Source: Enterovibrio norvegicus FF-33 (GTDB lineage Bacteria > Pseudomonadota > Gammaproteobacteria > Enterobacterales > Vibrionaceae). From it: DNA of 64,000 nucleotides. Below, in pieces: positions 1 through 9,566 of the stretch (position 1 is its first letter; each line of letters opens with the position of its first letter). The stretch spans positions 1-64,000 of the forward strand of contig NZ_AJYD02000038.1 of NCBI RefSeq assembly GCF_000286835.2. Reading direction: 5' to 3'. The notes under the pieces are model-generated. The model saw nothing but the letters and a program-made list of their open reading frames with translations, made no database searches and had not been told where the DNA came from. Made by a program: the position numbers and the translations under genes.

Positions 1-53
1 TGCCGACCCCTGCCATGTCAAGGCAGTACTCTAACCAACTGAGCTACGGACGC
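1..53 (-). tRNA. tRNA-Val(GAC), 3' part outside window
   Basis: This is the 5' part of a valine tRNA read on the minus strand. The acceptor 5' strand is GCGTCCG (positions 53-47). It is followed by TA, a D arm identical to the two neighbouring genes, and an anticodon stem CTGCC/GGCAG closing a 7-base loop TTGACAT, so the anticodon is GAC. The T arm and the acceptor 3' strand run off the left edge. Its acceptor 5' strand differs from the other two copies and would pair perfectly with the 3' strand of the copy at 207-283. Confidence 0.9.
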
Positions 54-97
54 ATTGCATTGTTATCTTTCGATAACGTTGTTTCTAAGGAGAAGCT

Positions 98-174
98 TGG
101 TGCGTCTAGGCAGACTCGAACTGCCGACCCCTGCCATGTCAAGGCAGTACTCTAACCAACTGAGCTATAGACCC
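98..174 (-). tRNA. tRNA-Val(GAC)
   Basis: A full-length 77-base valine tRNA on the minus strand with an encoded CCA end (98-100). The anticodon loop is TTGACAT (GAC) and the T arm is GGCAG-TTCGAGT-CTGCC. The acceptor strands are GGGTCTA (5') and TAGACGC (3'). They pair except at position 2:71, which is G opposite G. The gene lies 44 bases from the first copy and 32 bases from the third, so the three probably form one transcript. A small hairpin (62-77, arms GTTATC/GATAAC) sits in the spacer before the first copy and may aid processing. Confidence 0.93.
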
Positions 175-206
175 AAATTCTGATTCCATCCTGGTTAGGG
201 AAGGAA

Positions 207-283
207 TGGTGCGTCCGGGCAGACTCGAACTGCCGACCCCTGCCATGTCAAGGCAGTACTCTAACCAACTGAGCTATAGACGC
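207..283 (-). tRNA. tRNA-Val(GAC)
   Basis: A full-length 77-base valine tRNA on the minus strand, promoter-proximal in the cluster, with an encoded CCA end (207-209) and anticodon GAC. The acceptor strands are GCGTCTA (5') and CGGACGC (3'). Pair 6:67 is T-G and pair 7:66 is an A-C mismatch. The body is otherwise identical to the other copies. The two acceptor strands look as if they come from two different parental versions of the gene (see findings). Confidence 0.93.
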
Positions 284-328
284 ATACCGTGCTGAACTTC
301 AGCGAAGCTTTCCGTGAAAGCGGGATGA

Positions 329-357
329 ATATTAGCGAGTAGGAGGAACGCGCGCAA
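329..357 (-). promoter_or_regulatory. Promoter of the tRNA-Val cluster
   Basis: Reading the minus strand, a -35-like TTGCGC (357-352) is followed after exactly 17 bases by TAATAT (334-329). The start would fall about 35-45 bases before the first tRNA base at 283. The stretch after the -10 box is rich in G and C (CATCCCGC), which is usual for stable-RNA promoters under stringent control. The assignment rests on the match and position only. Confidence 0.55.
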
Positions 358-472
358 GCGTAAAACCTGACTTTTTTGTGCTTCTGCGTTCGTTTGACGA
401 TTTGGTGAACAAATTGGTGCCTCTGTGTGCACGAAAGCTCAAGTATTTGGTTTCTGAGAAGTAAGGCTCAGT

Positions 473-1495
473 CTATTTTTTCGCCTGATTGCCTACTTGT
501 AGCTGACAACGTTTGAAAAGGCGTTGCCAATAGCCGACGTGATTTTTGATGGATAGCTGAAAATCTTGATAATGAGCGCCACCCAGATAGGCATCGCTAT
601 ACGCTAAAAATGGCGTTGTTTTAGGCAGTTGTCCATCCAATGCCTCAAGAGCCGGTTGTACATCAAGGTATAGACTGTTGATTTTGGAAAGATAGGGCTG
701 TATGTCACCCACGAAAAACGTGTCAAAAACATTTCGCAGATAATTGAGTCGTGTTTTGTCGCGGTTGGCTCCGCAAATCACTTTGCTATCATCGCGCTCA
801 AGTTGCTGTGTGATTGTGTTTAGCCAGCGCGTACTTTCATCCATGGAATAAAACAACGCACCGAGATAGCGCTGTTTTTCGATCGGTTCTTGCATGGCGA
901 TGATACTGAGGTTGGAACTGGGCGATATAATCGCATTGGTGTATGCAGTGATGGCGAGCAAGGCATCGCTATGTGGAAGAGGGGCTTCAGGCGGGATCAT
1001 TGCCGAGTTTGGCGGTGTGAGCTGTTTTCGCCATGCATCACTGGCAACAAAGGTATTCCAATATACGGTTTGTATTTGACGTTGCTTATGCGCCTGAATC
1101 TCTTTTAATGTTGCAGTGAGAGTTGGGTCTTCAACCAAGTCTAAACAACGTTCTAATGTACGAAGCAGTTTCACTTCGTAGTCCAACTGGCGAAACGCAT
1201 CCTGAACTTTGCCAAGAATCGAATTCCTGTCTGCGACAAGTTGAAACAAGCCGCACTCTCTTAGTTCATAAGCATCCAATAAGCCCATGCGGACATCTTC
1301 GAGGGGCAAAACAAGATCCCGTTTTCTGGGGAGCGCAATAACAACGGCTTTATGCAGAGGAAGTCGTTCGGTATCGAGTACATTGGCGAGTCGTTGTTGA
1401 TAGTTGGAGAAGTTTTCCACCGCCGGATCTGTGCCAAAGCAACCATTCAACGTCGCAACTATCAGGGTATTCACTAAAAGGAGTGAGATCTTCAA
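473..1495 (-). CDS. DUF3080 family lipoprotein
   Basis: The 340-residue protein begins with a lipoprotein signal: K2, a hydrophobic run (residues 4-16) and a lipobox ending in Cys19 (LNGC). The mature protein should be lipid-anchored in the envelope. The rest is mostly helical with no catalytic motif that I recognise. It resembles the DUF3080 family of Vibrio-type bacteria, whose function is unknown. The start is TTG at 1495; an in-frame TAA lies six codons upstream and no ATG would keep the signal peptide intact. The ribosome site is weak. It follows norM on the same strand, with a hairpin terminator between them, so it may be read separately or by read-through. Confidence 0.75.
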   Translation of the reverse strand: MKISLLLVNTLIVATLNGCFGTDPAVENFSNYQQRLANVLDTERLPLHKAVVIALPRKRDLVLPLEDVRMGLLDAYELRECGLFQLVADRNSILGKVQDAFRQLDYEVKLLRTLERCLDLVEDPTLTATLKEIQAHKQRQIQTVYWNTFVASDAWRKQLTPPNSAMIPPEAPLPHSDALLAITAYTNAIISPSSNLSIIAMQEPIEKQRYLGALFYSMDESTRWLNTITQQLERDDSKVICGANRDKTRLNYLRNVFDTFFVGDIQPYLSKINSLYLDVQPALEALDGQLPKTTPFLAYSDAYLGGAHYQDFQLSIKNHVGYWQRLFKRCQLQVGNQAKK

Positions 1496-1581
1496 GCCAG
1501 CAGTATTCCATTATTTCAAATCACTATTAACGTTTACGAAGTATATGAAAAGCAGGATCGAAAATCGTGGCACACAAAGAA

Positions 1582-1606
1582 AAATCCCGACATGACGTCG
1601 GGATTT
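1582..1606 (-). terminator. Terminator after norM
   Basis: A 10-bp perfect stem (AAATCCCGAC with GTCGGGATTT) closes a 5-base loop. On the minus strand the stem runs into TTTTTC. It lies between the norM stop and the DUF3080 gene. Confidence 0.75.
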
Positions 1607-1628
1607 GAGAAGTGAGGAAGCGTTACGA

Positions 1629-2999
1629 TTACTTTTCAGCCATCGCCAACTGATAGGACTCAGGCTGCTTGCGAATCCAATGTAAACGCATTCCTAGCAT
1701 GATCGCGGCAGACGTTAGGCCAACGATAATACCTATCCAGAAACCGTAGGCGCCCATTGGCTCCACGATCCAGTCGGTCATACCTAAGATGTAGCCCATC
1801 GGTACGCCGAGGATCCAATACGCAATGAACGTGCGCTCAAAAATAGCGCGCATGTCTTTGTAACCGCGCAATGCACCCGCAGCGACCACTTGGATGGAAT
1901 CGGTACATTGATAAATAGCTGCCAGCAACATCAGATTCGCAGCAATGGTGACAACCTCTGTATTCTTGGTATAGAGGTGAATAATAGGCTCTCGCAACAA
2001 CACGGTGAGTGCTGCCGTGATCAACGCGGTGCCAAAACCAATCAGAATACCGAGTTTAGCGGCGCGTGCTGCACCCTCTATAGAGCGTTCGCCCAACTGA
2101 TGACTAACACGAATGCTTACTGCCGTTGCCAAGCTCATTGGCAACATGAACACCATGGATGAAAAGTTGATGGCAACTTGGTGTGCCGCGACAACCATTG
2201 AACCTAGAGGCGCAATCAGAAGGGCAACAACGGCAAACAGAGTGACTTCAAAGAAAATGGCAGCAGCAACAGGCAAGCCCATTTTGAAGATACGCCAAAG
2301 CGCTGGAACGTCTGGTTTCGAAAATCCATTGAACGCTTCAACACGGTTAAGACGTTTGTTGACCTTGATGTAGATAAGCATTGCTACCAGCATCAGCCAG
2401 TACACGATTGCAGTTGCAACACCGCAACCGACACCGCCGAGTTCTGGGGCACCGAATTTACCGTAAACGAAAATCCAGTTTAGCGGCACGTTCGCTGCTA
2501 AGCCGATAAAGCCAATCACCATTGCTGGGATAGTGAGGGACATGCCTTCGGCTAGGTTTCGTAGTGCTTGGAACAACAAGAACGCGGGCACGGCCCAACT
2601 GATGGCATGTAAGTAGCCAATGGTTTTTTCAGCCAGTGCAGGTTCTACGTCCATATAGTTAACGATGTAACCGGCGTTAATCAGCACCAAGATAATAGGC
2701 ACGGACATGATTAGCGCCATGTAGATGCCTTGTTGCACTTGAAACGGAATCTTACTTTGACGACCAGATCCATGCAGTTGAGCAATGATGGGAACCATGG
2801 CAAGCAAAATGCCGATACCGAACAGTATAGAGGGCAACCAAATGCTGGATGCAACGGCAACCGCAGCCATGTCTGTGGCGCTGACGCCACCTGCCATCAC
2901 GGTGTCAACGAATCCCATTGAGGTTTGCGCAAGTTGCGCGATAAAGACTGGGATCCCCAACTTAATGATGGATTTGGCTTCTAGGCGATAATTTTGCAC
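1629..2999 (-). CDS. norM: Multidrug efflux MATE transporter NorM
   Basis: A 456-residue membrane protein with about 12 hydrophobic segments in two similar halves, as in the MATE family. It exports cationic drugs and dyes from the cytoplasm in exchange for Na+ or H+. Family features include the first-helix stretch GIPVFIAQLAQTSMGFVDTV and the typical length (Vibrio NorM is about 460 residues). The start is GTG at 2999, preceded by GGAG at six bases. The gene is divergent from ribE, the same neighbourhood that is seen in Vibrio cholerae. The intergenic region (3000-3270) carries both promoters; I saw no FMN riboswitch in it. Confidence 0.93.
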   Translation of the reverse strand: MQNYRLEAKSIIKLGIPVFIAQLAQTSMGFVDTVMAGGVSATDMAAVAVASSIWLPSILFGIGILLAMVPIIAQLHGSGRQSKIPFQVQQGIYMALIMSVPIILVLINAGYIVNYMDVEPALAEKTIGYLHAISWAVPAFLLFQALRNLAEGMSLTIPAMVIGFIGLAANVPLNWIFVYGKFGAPELGGVGCGVATAIVYWLMLVAMLIYIKVNKRLNRVEAFNGFSKPDVPALWRIFKMGLPVAAAIFFEVTLFAVVALLIAPLGSMVVAAHQVAINFSSMVFMLPMSLATAVSIRVSHQLGERSIEGAARAAKLGILIGFGTALITAALTVLLREPIIHLYTKNTEVVTIAANLMLLAAIYQCTDSIQVVAAGALRGYKDMRAIFERTFIAYWILGVPMGYILGMTDWIVEPMGAYGFWIGIIVGLTSAAIMLGMRLHWIRKQPESYQLAMAEK

Positions 3000-3270
3000 C
3001 TATAACTCCGAAATAGAAAAGAGGCAGGAAAAAGGACAGCGAATTATACGCCTGCCGAGACTTTCGGCAATCAATACAACGGAGAAAGTACTACATATTT
3101 ATATATGATGTTGACTCAAGACGGTGACACTGGCGTAAGATGTTGTTTAACGAGTTTATTGTTTGCTTTTGATGATGGACGCCGATACGGGCGTACTGTC
3201 ACTGGGTATCAGTTTTCGCGATAGATAGAATAGACAAAGCAGCGCTTTTTATGGGTATCAGGGGGCAAAC

Positions 3271-3879
3271 ATGTTTACAGGAATCGTTCAGGCTACAGCC
3301 GATGTTGTTCATATTGACAAGAAGACAGACTTTCAAAGCCATGCCGTGCGCTTTACCGAAGAGTTATTAAAAGGGATAACTCTCGGCGCGTCGGTCGCAC
3401 ATAACGGCTGTTGCCTGACTGTCACTAAAGTGGATGGCGATCTTGTGTGGTTTGATTTAATGCAGGCGACGTTAAACCTGACAAACCTTGGCACTTTGGT
3501 TGAGGGTGACAAGATTAACCTTGAAAGAGCCGCCAAGTTTGGCGATGAAATTGGCGGCCACTCCATGTCAGGCCACATCATGTGCACGGCGCAGGTTTCA
3601 GATGTGATTGATAGCGAGAACAATCGCCAAGTGTGGATGGAATTGCCTCAGCACATAACAAAATATGTGTTTGATAAAGGCTATATAGGCATTGATGGCA
3701 TCAGCCTTACGATCGGTGAGGTGAGAGATAACTGCTTCTGCGTCAATTTAATCCCAGAAACGATGCAGCGAACAAACATGGGTTGGCGCAAGGTGGGAGA
3801 CAAGGTAAACATTGAAGTCGACCCGCAAACACAAGCCGTTGTTGACACAGTAGAGCGAGTGTTGGCGGCCCGCATGTAA
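3271..3879 (+). CDS. ribE: Riboflavin synthase, alpha chain
   Basis: Riboflavin synthase dismutates two molecules of 6,7-dimethyl-8-ribityllumazine into riboflavin and the pyrimidinedione precursor, the last step of vitamin B2 synthesis in the cytoplasm. The 202-residue protein shows the internal duplication of the family. The first lumazine-binding half starts MFTGIVQ and contains NGCCLTV; the second contains MSGH (99-102) and IDGISLTIG (about 141-149). It is a little shorter than the E. coli enzyme (213) but complete. A GGGGG ribosome site precedes the ATG. It is monocistronic, ending at a bidirectional terminator. Confidence 0.95.
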   Translation: MFTGIVQATADVVHIDKKTDFQSHAVRFTEELLKGITLGASVAHNGCCLTVTKVDGDLVWFDLMQATLNLTNLGTLVEGDKINLERAAKFGDEIGGHSMSGHIMCTAQVSDVIDSENNRQVWMELPQHITKYVFDKGYIGIDGISLTIGEVRDNCFCVNLIPETMQRTNMGWRKVGDKVNIEVDPQTQAVVDTVERVLAARM

Positions 3880-3924
3880 TTGCGTCACTATTTTTTGTTC
3901 TATTCGACGTGAAGCACGAGACGT

Positions 3925-3949
3925 AAAAAAGCCAGCAATGCTGGCTTTT
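3925..3949. terminator. Bidirectional terminator between ribE and the zinc-ribbon gene
   Basis: AAAAAAGCCAGC, a short loop, and GCTGGCTTTT form an A-rich/T-rich flanked hairpin. It serves the converging ribE (+) and the small cysteine-rich gene (-). Confidence 0.8.
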
Positions 3950-3976
3950 GACGTAACCTATATGTGTTTGGGCAAT

Positions 3977-4180
3977 TTAAAAAATTTGCTCGTCATCCGC
4001 GTCGACAAATAAGTTGATCGTCTTGTGCTGCGAGTCAATCTGCAAATTGAGGTGAATAGCGTGGCAGCAAGATGGGCAATCGTCATAGAACTCTTGGTCG
4101 CCACCACTTGTATCCAATGTAATGCGAATCTTGTGTCCACAATGCGGACAGTCGATCCCTCTTTCAGTATAATTTTGCAT
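3977..4180 (-). CDS. CPXCG-type small zinc-ribbon protein
   Basis: A 67-residue protein with two cysteine pairs, CPHCG near residue 12 and CPSCC near residue 35, which should bind one zinc ion. It matches the family usually called CPXCG motif-containing cysteine-rich protein. No biochemical role is known to me. The start is taken as the ATG at 4180 because GGGAG lies six bases upstream; an in-frame TTG two codons earlier has no such site. It is a single-gene unit on the minus strand. Confidence 0.8.
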   Translation of the reverse strand: MQNYTERGIDCPHCGHKIRITLDTSGGDQEFYDDCPSCCHAIHLNLQIDSQHKTINLFVDADDEQIF

Positions 4181-4456
4181 GTCCAACTCCCTATCTGAAC
4201 CGCGAGCTTCTCAACATGATGGTGAAAAGGTAGCTGTTGCCTGAACCAATCATGTGTTCCCATTCTAAGAAATGAAGAATCTTTGCTCAGTGAAATAAGG
4301 TCAAACTATGACCCGAGACCAGAATTCACGCTAAAGCATTCATTTGCATAATGTGTTTGATCGAAATGATTTTCTGGTTGTTATGGGTTACGTAACTAAA
4401 CGTTGCTAGGTGTGTGTGGGTATGTCGAATTGCGAGCGGGATTCAGAGAATGGATG
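4181..4456. other. Intergenic region upstream of the zinc-ribbon gene
   Basis: This stretch lies between the small cysteine-rich gene and the terminator of the HAD phosphatase gene. It should hold the promoter of the cysteine-rich gene. I see no convincing open reading frame, RNA gene or repeat. Confidence 0.4.
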
Positions 4457-4489
4457 AAAAAAGGGCGTAATTTGGTGAAAATCACGCCC
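4457..4489 (-). terminator. Terminator after hxpB
   Basis: On the minus strand GGGCGT pairs with ACGCCC, extended by an ATTT/AAAT inner match, and is followed directly by TTTTTT. It lies just after the hxpB stop codon. Confidence 0.75.
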
Positions 4490-4498
4490 AATTCAGTG

Positions 4499-5149
4499 TT
4501 ATCGCGTCAATATTTCCGTGGTTAATTCGTTAAGCGACGTAAGTTTGACGTCACTGATCACCCAGCGAGCTTGGTCGGCAACTGCATGTTCTGGCACAAC
4601 AATGGTTCGCATTTGCGCTGCTTTCGCGGCTAATAAACCCGTAAACGAATCTTCAAGTGCTACGCAATTTTCAGGGGAGATACCAAGGCTGTCTGCGGTA
4701 TTGAGATATACCTCTGGATGAGGTTTACCGTACTTCAAATGCTCAGCTGAGTGGCATTGCTCGAACCAGTCTTCCAAATCCAGCGCTTTGAGCGTGGTTT
4801 CTATCAATCGAAGCGGCGACGAAGACGCCAGTGCAATACGAAGGTTGGCAGCTTTGCATAGCTCGAGAGCGTGAATCACACCTGGCATAATGGGCTTGTG
4901 AATTGCGACTAGTTCGATCACTTTATCCAAAATCATGTCACACACTTGGTCACAAGATGGGCCTTGCCAGCCTTGTGTTTCGTAATAGTGCTTAACGATT
5001 TGATCGATACGGATGCCGGTGGTGTCGATGGTGTCTTGTCGGGTGAGTTGTACACCCAGTTCACTCAGTACAGCTAACTGAGCGTCTTGCCAGAAAGGCT
5101 CTGAATTAACGATCAGGCCATCCATATCAAAAATTGCAGCTTGAATCAT
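4499..5149 (-). CDS. hxpB: HAD-family sugar phosphatase (HxpB/YniC type)
   Basis: A cytoplasmic haloacid-dehalogenase-like phosphatase acting on hexose or deoxyhexose phosphates, after E. coli HxpB (YniC, 2-deoxyglucose-6-phosphatase). The nucleophile motif DMDG (Asp8, Asp10) is followed by the cap-domain helix region, the SSS motif II, the GKPHPEVY lysine motif and the EDS acidic motif. With the ATG at 5149 the protein is 216 residues, close to E. coli (222). A longer in-frame extension to 5206 adds 19 residues before the conserved IQAAIFDMDG and is unlikely. As in E. coli it neighbours a yniA-like kinase gene, transcribed in the same direction. Confidence 0.9.
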   Translation of the reverse strand: MIQAAIFDMDGLIVNSEPFWQDAQLAVLSELGVQLTRQDTIDTTGIRIDQIVKHYYETQGWQGPSCDQVCDMILDKVIELVAIHKPIMPGVIHALELCKAANLRIALASSSPLRLIETTLKALDLEDWFEQCHSAEHLKYGKPHPEVYLNTADSLGISPENCVALEDSFTGLLAAKAAQMRTIVVPEHAVADQARWVISDVKLTSLNELTTEILTR

Positions 5150-5252
5150 AGGAAATACCATCTGTCGGGCGGAAGAAAAAGCGCACAAGATCGAAAAGGG
5201 CGCCAATATGCGCCCACAATTTAATTCAATTCGATGTAACTCGTAAACGACT

Positions 5253-6119
5253 TTATTCAGTTAACCCCAGTTTGTTGATCAAAGCCTCTGTCTCTTCGAG
5301 ATAGTGCCCGCCAAACATCAGGCAATGGTTGATCATATGGTAGAGATTGTAGATGTCTTTGCGCTGCTCAAAGCCTTCATCAAGTGGGAACACTTCGTTG
5401 TAACCTCGATAGAAGTCTTGCGGGAAACCGCCAAAAAGCTGTGTCGTGGCGACATCAACTTCTCGATCACCCCAATAACAAGCGGGGTCAAAGACAACCG
5501 GGCCGTTAATGGTCGCTGATGCGTTGCCTTTCCACAAATCCCCGTGAAGTAAGCTGGCTTTTGGTTGATGGCCGACAAGCCGGTCTTTTACGGCTTCAAC
5601 AATCGTCTCTACGTCGCCAAACGACATGCCACGTTCTTCGGCTAATTTTAGCTGCCACCCAATACGGTGATCCGCAAAAAAGTTAGCCCACTTTCTGTGC
5701 CAGCTATTTCGCTGTTCCGTTGTGCCGATGAAGTTATCAATGTCGAAACCGTATTCCAGTTGTTCACCCCACTGATGCAATAGCGCCATGTCTTTACCCA
5801 GCAAATAGGCGCTTTCGTCATCAAGCGGTTTCATGGGCAAATAATCCAACACCAATACAGCTTTCTCTTTAATCACGCCCATATAGATAACTTGCGGGAC
5901 GGAAACCTCTGCACTGTTTGCTAAATGGCGCAAACCCTCTGCTTCCGCTTCATAGATTGGGAGGTTTTCACGTGAATTGATTTTGACGAAGAAACGAATT
6001 TCGCCGCTACTGATAGCGTAACATTCATTAATATCGCCACCGTCAATCGGCATTTTTTCTTCGACTTCAAACTGCTGACCGAGAGCGAGTGAAAGCTGAA
6101 CAGAAAGCGAATGCCACAT
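5253..6119 (-). CDS. Fructosamine/ketosamine-3-kinase family protein (YniA-like)
   Basis: A 288-residue kinase of the fructosamine-kinase/aminoglycoside-phosphotransferase fold. Family members phosphorylate ketosamines and so help deglycate amines and proteins; the substrate here is inferred. Visible motifs are FFVK (ATP lysine), LHGDLWKGN (catalytic loop) and FDPACYWGDREVD (metal-binding loop), all close to E. coli YniA. The ATG at 6119 (MWHSLS) is chosen because AGAGG lies six bases upstream and E. coli YniA also begins MW. It precedes hxpB with about 100 bases between them, so the two may be cotranscribed. Confidence 0.88.
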   Translation of the reverse strand: MWHSLSVQLSLALGQQFEVEEKMPIDGGDINECYAISSGEIRFFVKINSRENLPIYEAEAEGLRHLANSAEVSVPQVIYMGVIKEKAVLVLDYLPMKPLDDESAYLLGKDMALLHQWGEQLEYGFDIDNFIGTTEQRNSWHRKWANFFADHRIGWQLKLAEERGMSFGDVETIVEAVKDRLVGHQPKASLLHGDLWKGNASATINGPVVFDPACYWGDREVDVATTQLFGGFPQDFYRGYNEVFPLDEGFEQRKDIYNLYHMINHCLMFGGHYLEETEALINKLGLTE

Positions 6120-6233
6120 AGGGAACCTCTGCATTAAGCGTGCAAATTTGGTGTGATAACAAAATAGTAGCGCAATCTGTGCAGAGTGAGGTGTTGCAAA
6201 GCTTGCAATATATGATGGATATTCGGTTTTTGT

Positions 6234-6268
6234 AAAAAAATCAGCGGAGCCTTTACGGTAAAGGCTCC
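6234..6268 (-). terminator. Terminator of the hut operon
   Basis: A 9-bp perfect stem (GGAGCCTTT with AAAGGCTCC) closes a 5-base loop. On the minus strand a run of seven T follows a few bases later. It lies downstream of the hutH stop. Confidence 0.75.
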
Positions 6269-6326
6269 GGTAAATGTTCAGTGAGAGCTTAATCCGTGGC
6301 TTTTATAATCCAAAATACGGCCATGA

Positions 6327-7862
6327 CTATCTGATGCTTGGCAACAACTGTGCTGGCATGAACTTGTTATGGCTGGCATTTTTGAGATGATTGTTGGCAC
6401 TTTCTATGTCTGGCGCAAAGTAACGGTCTTTGTCGTAGAAGCTAACATGACTTCTTAGCTCCGCTTTGATCTGCTCTAGCTGTTTTGTGCTTTTTAATGG
6501 TGCGCGGAAATCCAAACCCTGACAGGCTGAAAGCAATTCAATGGCAAGAATACCTCGTGTGTTTTCAGCCATTTCGGTGAGTCGGCGGCCTGCGAAAGTC
6601 GCCATGGAAACATGATCTTCTTGGTTGGCAGACGTAGGTAGGCTATCAACTGACGCAGGGTGTGCGAGTGTTTTGTTTTCGCTTGCCAGTGCTGCCGCGG
6701 TGACTTGTGCAATCATGAATCCGCTGTTAACGCCGCCATTGTCGACTAAAAATGGTGGAAGCTTGCTCAGACCACTGTCGATCAGCAATGCCATACGACG
6801 CTCAGACAAGCTGCCAATTTCTGCAATGGCGAGGGCGAGATTATCTGCCGCCATTGCGACTGGCTCTGCGTGGAAATTGCCGCCAGAAATAATGTCACCA
6901 TCGTCGCTAAACACCAAGGGGTTATCGGACACGGAATTAGACTCAATTTCTAGTACGTCGGCTGAATTGCGGATCTGTTGCAAGCAAGCGCCCATCACTT
7001 GTGGTTGGCAGCGCAGCGAGTAGGGGTCTTGCACTTTTTCGCACCCTTGATGGCTGTTGCCAATTTCGCTGTCGTTTTCTAATAAATGACGATAAGCCGC
7101 GGCGGCGTCTATTTGACTGCGATGCCCGCGTACGCGATGAATGCGCGGATCAAACGGGCGGCGACTTCCTAGCGCCGCTTCTACTGACAACGCACCACAT
7201 GCTGTGGCGGATGCGTAAAGATCTTCCGCTGCAAATAAGCCTTCAAGCGCAAATGCCGTTGAAGCTTGTGTGCCGTTAAGAAGTGCCAGACCTTCTTTAG
7301 GGCCAAGGGTGATAGGCTCTAATCCCGCTATTTTCAGTGCAACAGCGCCAGAAATTATCTCGCCTTTATGTCTTGCTTGTCCTTCACCTAGAAGCACCGT
7401 GCTCATGTGAGCCAGTGGGGCGAGATCGCCAGATGCACCGACAGAGCCTTTCTTTGGAATACAGGGGTAGACGTCTGCGTTAATCAGCGTTGCCAATGCC
7501 TCAACGACGGAAAATCGAATACCGGAATAACCACGAGCGAGACTGTTTATTTTCAACACCATCATCAGACGGACGGTATGATCGTCCATGAAAGTGCCAA
7601 TGCCAGCAGCGTGTGACAACACAATAGAGCGTTGAAGTGTTTCCAGATCCTCGGCATCAATGCGCGTGTTTGCCAACAAGCCAAAGCCTGTGTTGATACC
7701 GTAGACCACGCGCCCTTCGGATAGCACATTGGCGACAGTATCAATGCTTGGCTGCATGTGTTCTTTTACGCCGCTTGTGAAAGAAAGTTGTACGCCTTCG
7801 CGGCTGACCGCGCGAAGTTGTTTCAGGGTAAGTTCGCCCGGGGTCAATGTTAGTTTGTACAT
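6327..7862 (-). CDS. hutH: Histidine ammonia-lyase
   Basis: It removes ammonia from L-histidine to give trans-urocanate, the first step of histidine degradation, in the cytoplasm. The 511-residue protein has the Ala143-Ser144-Gly145 triad ([11 protein letters not shown]) that cyclises into the MIO electrophile. It also has the catalytic tyrosine stretch YGINTGFG (about 54-61). Length is usual for the family. AAGGA precedes the ATG. It is the last gene of hutI-hutG-hutU-hutH, nine bases after hutU, and so is controlled from the HutC-regulated promoter at 11787-11815. Confidence 0.97.
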   Translation of the reverse strand: MYKLTLTPGELTLKQLRAVSREGVQLSFTSGVKEHMQPSIDTVANVLSEGRVVYGINTGFGLLANTRIDAEDLETLQRSIVLSHAAGIGTFMDDHTVRLMMVLKINSLARGYSGIRFSVVEALATLINADVYPCIPKKGSVGASGDLAPLAHMSTVLLGEGQARHKGEIISGAVALKIAGLEPITLGPKEGLALLNGTQASTAFALEGLFAAEDLYASATACGALSVEAALGSRRPFDPRIHRVRGHRSQIDAAAAYRHLLENDSEIGNSHQGCEKVQDPYSLRCQPQVMGACLQQIRNSADVLEIESNSVSDNPLVFSDDGDIISGGNFHAEPVAMAADNLALAIAEIGSLSERRMALLIDSGLSKLPPFLVDNGGVNSGFMIAQVTAAALASENKTLAHPASVDSLPTSANQEDHVSMATFAGRRLTEMAENTRGILAIELLSACQGLDFRAPLKSTKQLEQIKAELRSHVSFYDKDRYFAPDIESANNHLKNASHNKFMPAQLLPSIR

Positions 7863-7871
7863 GGTTATTCC

Positions 7872-9566
7872 TTACTTAATCACGGGCACATTTGGGACAT
7901 CAAGCAACGGTAAATCCAGTTGCTGTTCTTTGGCGCAGTTGATAGCAATGCCATAGCCTGCGTCTGCATGGCGCATCACACCTGTGGCCGGGTCGTTATG
8001 CAGTACCCGTCCGACGCGTTTGGCGGCATCTTCGGTACCGTCACAGACAATGACAACGCCAGAATGTTGCGAGAAACCCATGCCCACGCCGCCACCGTGA
8101 TGGAGTGACACCCAAGTCGCACCTGAGGCAGTGTTTAAAAGCGCGTTCAAGAGCGGCCAATCTGAGACGGCGTCTGAGCCATCTAACATGCCTTCGGTTT
8201 CACGGTTTGGACTGGCGACTGAACCAGAATCAAGGTGATCTCGACCAATAACGATAGGGGCTTTCAACTCGCCATTTTTGACCATTTCATTGAACGCTAA
8301 ACCAAGACGAGCACGATCTTTCAAACCAACCCAACAGATACGCGCGGGCAATCCCTGGAACTGAATGCGCTCTCTTGCCATGTCTAGCCATTGATGAAGA
8401 TGCGGATTATCAGGGATCAGTTCTTTGACTTTTTGATCGGTTTTATAGATGTCCTCTGGGTCGCCAGACAGTGCGACCCAGCGAAAAGGGCCAATGCCTT
8501 GGCAGAACAATGGGCGAATGTACGCAGGCACAAATCCGGGGAAATCGAACGCGTTCTCTACACCTTTTTCCAGCGCCATCTGACGGATATTGTTACCGTA
8601 ATCGAGCGTCGCCGCGCCGCGTTCTTGCAATGTCAGCATGGCTTTGACTTGCTCTGCCATGGAAATTTTGGCGGCATTTACTACGCCCGCTTCATCAATT
8701 TTGCGCTGTTCGGCGGCGTATTCCATGGTCCAGCCTTTTGGCAGGTAGCCATTGAGTGGATCATGCGCCGAGGTTTGGTCGGTAACCACATCTGGCGTGA
8801 TACCGCGTTCCACGAGTTCTGCAAAGATGTTCGCAGCATTGCCTAACAAACCAATAGAAATAGGTGTGTTGTCGTCGAGTGATTGCTGAAGCAGGGCTAA
8901 GGCACCATCGAGGTCGATGGCCTTTTTGTCGACGTAACCTGTGCGTAGGCGATAATCTATACGGCTTTCATCGCAATCGACGGCGATCATTGAGAAGTTA
9001 GCCATGGTGGCAGCGAGGGGCTGTGCACCACCCATGCCACCTAATCCGCCCGTCAGAACCCACCGACCTTTCGCTTCGCCACCAAAATGCTTTTTCGCCA
9101 CAGCGACGAAGGTTTCGTATGTGCCCTGAACAATGCCCTGTGAACCAATGTATATCCAACTTCCTGCTGTCATCTGGCCATACATCATCAAGCCTTGCTT
9201 ATCGAGCTCGTTGAAGTGCTCCCAGTTTGCCCAGTGCGGTACCAAGTTCGAGTTAGCGATCAAGACGCGAGGCGCATCTTTGTGGGTAGGGAATACGCCC
9301 ACAGGCTTACCGGATTGAACCAACAAGGTCTGGTCATCTTCGAGTCGAGTCAGCACGTCAACAATTTTGTCGAAACATTGCCAGTTTCTGGCTGCTCGGC
9401 CAATACCGCCGTAAACCACCAGCGCATGCGGGTGTTCAGCTACATCGGGGTGAAGATTGTTCATTAACATTCTCAGCGGCGCTTCGGTAAGCCATGACTT
9501 GGCGGTAAGCGTTGTGCCTGTTGGGGCTTCTATAGTCCGCGAGAGATCCAGACGAGGGTCGTTCAT
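7872..9566 (-). CDS. hutU: Urocanate hydratase
   Basis: It hydrates urocanate to imidazolonepropionate using tightly bound NAD+. The 564-residue protein carries the family blocks [42 protein letters not shown] and [12 protein letters not shown]. The start is the ATG at 9566 ([11 protein letters not shown]); the ATG shares one base with the hutG stop (TAATG), and AAGGAG stands before it. This implies translational coupling with hutG. A longer in-frame reading to 9620 would overlap hutG and has no conserved residues. Confidence 0.97.
   Translation of the reverse strand: MNDPRLDLSRTIEAPTGTTLTAKSWLTEAPLRMLMNNLHPDVAEHPHALVVYGGIGRAARNWQCFDKIVDVLTRLEDDQTLLVQSGKPVGVFPTHKDAPRVLIANSNLVPHWANWEHFNELDKQGLMMYGQMTAGSWIYIGSQGIVQGTYETFVAVAKKHFGGEAKGRWVLTGGLGGMGGAQPLAATMANFSMIAVDCDESRIDYRLRTGYVDKKAIDLDGALALLQQSLDDNTPISIGLLGNAANIFAELVERGITPDVVTDQTSAHDPLNGYLPKGWTMEYAAEQRKIDEAGVVNAAKISMAEQVKAMLTLQERGAATLDYGNNIRQMALEKGVENAFDFPGFVPAYIRPLFCQGIGPFRWVALSGDPEDIYKTDQKVKELIPDNPHLHQWLDMARERIQFQGLPARICWVGLKDRARLGLAFNEMVKNGELKAPIVIGRDHLDSGSVASPNRETEGMLDGSDAVSDWPLLNALLNTASGATWVSLHHGGGVGMGFSQHSGVVIVCDGTEDAAKRVGRVLHNDPATGVMRHADAGYGIAINCAKEQQLDLPLLDVPNVPVIK

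Noticed and set aside
3000-3270. FMN riboswitch ahead of ribE
   Set aside because: The gap has none of the conserved riboflavin-element sequence blocks; only a short weak hairpin (ACGCC/GGCGT) was seen.
8391-8846. A 151-codon frame on the plus strand
   Set aside because: It lies wholly inside hutU on the opposite strand; hutU is strongly conserved and this is a mirror frame.
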